A DNA stretch of 41,544 nucleotides, taken from contig JACRTB010000023.1 in NCBI GenBank assembly GCA_014385025.1, forward strand, positions 1-41,544, written 5' to 3'. Shown here piece after piece: positions 41,205-41,544 of the stretch; position 1 is the first letter of the stretch, and every line of letters begins with the position of its first letter. Source of the stretch: Yanshouia hominis (GTDB lineage: Bacteria > Bacillota > Clostridia > Oscillospirales > Ruminococcaceae). The notes under the pieces were generated by a model that did no database searches, was not told the origin of the DNA, and was given only the letters and a program-made list of their open reading frames with translations. A program made the position numbers and the translations under genes.

Positions 41205-41274
41205 ATATCGAATTTCAATATTTTCTTTCGATATTTAATATCGATATTATATCAGCCATGATCTCTTCCGTCAA
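41205..41274 (-). promoter_or_regulatory. padR promoter with palindromic operator candidates
   Basis: On the minus strand TTGACG (41274-41269) and TATAAT (41251-41246) are 17 bases apart. The perfect palindrome AATATCGATATT (41237-41248) overlaps the -10. Further copies of the CGATAT or ATATCGA core lie at 41205-41212 and 41229-41234. The arrangement fits a PadR operator that blocks RNA polymerase. Its use by this PadR is inference. Confidence 0.7.
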
Positions 41275-41296
41275 TCAGTAAATCAGCAATAAATAT

Positions 41297-41320
41297 CCCC
41301 CGGCGAAGCCGGGGGTTTTT
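41297..41320 (+). terminator. IS-end hairpin that can also act as terminator
   Basis: CCCCCGGC (41297-41304) pairs with GCCGGGGG (41308-41315) around GAA, followed by five Ts. On the plus strand this is a strong intrinsic terminator shape. In the IS context it is probably the terminal hairpin recognised by the transposase. The interval 41321-41421 contains further short hairpins and no gene. Confidence 0.65.
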
Positions 41321-41421
41321 CTTAGACGGGCGAAGCCCTCTGGTACTAGCGGCACGCGTCACGTCGCGTTGGTACGATCTGCCAATTGCGAAAGTTTGCT
41401 ATTTGCCGCCCGTAAACGGGC

Positions 41422-41544
41422 TTAGAAATTTCCCATCGTCAGTTGTTCTCCTGCCTGATCCTCTTCCAGCTGACGCTTAATGTATTCGGCTATTTTATTT
41501 GCATTCTTTCCCGCTGTATCCACGTAATATCCGCGGCACCAAAA
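41422..41544 (-). CDS. IS200/IS605 TnpA-type transposase, C-terminal fragment
   Basis: The minus-strand frame entering at 41544 gives 40 residues: FWCRGYYVDTAGKNANKIAEYI, then KRQLEEDQAGEQLTMGNF and stop. FW-x-RGYYV-x-T-x-G is the segment of the Y1 HUH transposase that carries the catalytic tyrosine region, and the helix with KIAEYIKxQLEED follows it in IS200-type TnpA. The 5' part lies outside the window. Confidence 0.8.
   Translation of the reverse strand, partial: FWCRGYYVDTAGKNANKIAEYIKRQLEEDQAGEQLTMGNF

Larger units (their letters stand above)
41290..41544 (-). mobile_element. IS200/IS605-type element, 3' part
   Basis: The end of a TnpA-like reading frame (41422-41544) is followed by about 130 bases of hairpin-rich sequence that stops just before the padR promoter. 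Hairpins with GAA loops occur at 41297-41315 and 41328-41338, and GCCCGTAAACGGGC lies at about 41408-41422. Subterminal hairpins are the recognition sites of this IS family, which transposes as single-stranded DNA and makes no target duplication. The exact end is not determined. Confidence 0.7.

Overview
This window looks like a chromosomal segment of an endospore-forming member of the Clostridia. The basis is a complete spoIIIAA-AH operon, a DUF1385/prmC pair, a nusB-xseA-xseB-ispA-dxs-tlyA-nadK-argR-recN cluster and a tyrosyl T-box leader. The moderate-to-high GC content and the gene content fit the Oscillospirales (Ruminococcaceae/Oscillospiraceae) best, but that placement is inference. Both ends lie inside insertion sequences: an IS3-family left end at 1-119 and the 3' part of an IS200/IS605-type element at about 41290-41544. 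The segment may therefore be bounded by multicopy repeats.

Layout. (1) 204-2247, plus: a small unknown protein, a ferritin-like diiron protein and a membrane-anchored M23 peptidase. (2) 8518 back to 2252, minus: nitroreductase, lipoprotein, OmpR-type response regulator, histidine kinase, DUF1385 protein, PrmC and a DUF896 protein, with a consensus promoter at the head and a terminator at the end. (3) 12751 back to 8571, minus: U32 peptidase-family protein, HAD phosphatase, SAM methyltransferase and a small membrane protein. (4) 12805-18005, plus: DUF951 protein, RF1, TsaC/Sua5, CoaE, lytic transglycosylase and M18 aminopeptidase, closed by a perfect 27-bp inverted repeat. (5) 20134 back to 18007, minus: a MATE transporter gene broken by a nonsense codon and a frameshift, followed by a cytidylate-kinase-like gene. 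An elaborate inverted-repeat leader precedes the MATE gene. (6) 20329-25093, plus: spoIIIAA to spoIIIAH. (7) 25139-35746, plus: Asp23-family protein, NusB, TsaD-like M22 protein, exonuclease VII, IspA, PAP2-like membrane protein, Dxs, TlyA, NadK, ArgR and RecN. (8) 35741-36415: 70-bp tandem repeats, a consensus promoter and a Tyr T-box in front of tyrS. (9) 41274 back to 37738, minus: PadR regulator with a DUF2812 membrane protein, a flavodiiron protein, and inorganic pyrophosphatase.

Functional links. PrmC methylates the GGQ glutamine of RF1, and both genes are here, although not adjacent. SpoIIIAA-AH build the mother-cell side of the forespore feeding channel, and the M23 membrane protein has a SpoIIQ-like architecture. 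IspA and Dxs serve isoprenoid synthesis. TsaC makes the threonylcarbamoyl-AMP used for the tRNA t6A modification, and the M22 protein is a TsaD paralogue of unknown role.

I did not find a clear, wholly new multi-gene system. The least explained elements are the structured leader upstream of the broken MATE gene, the exact-period 70-bp repeats that begin at the recN stop where spoIVB-spo0A would often follow, the 104-nt spoIIIAA/spoIIIAB overlap, and the small protein/ferritin-like pair at the left end.
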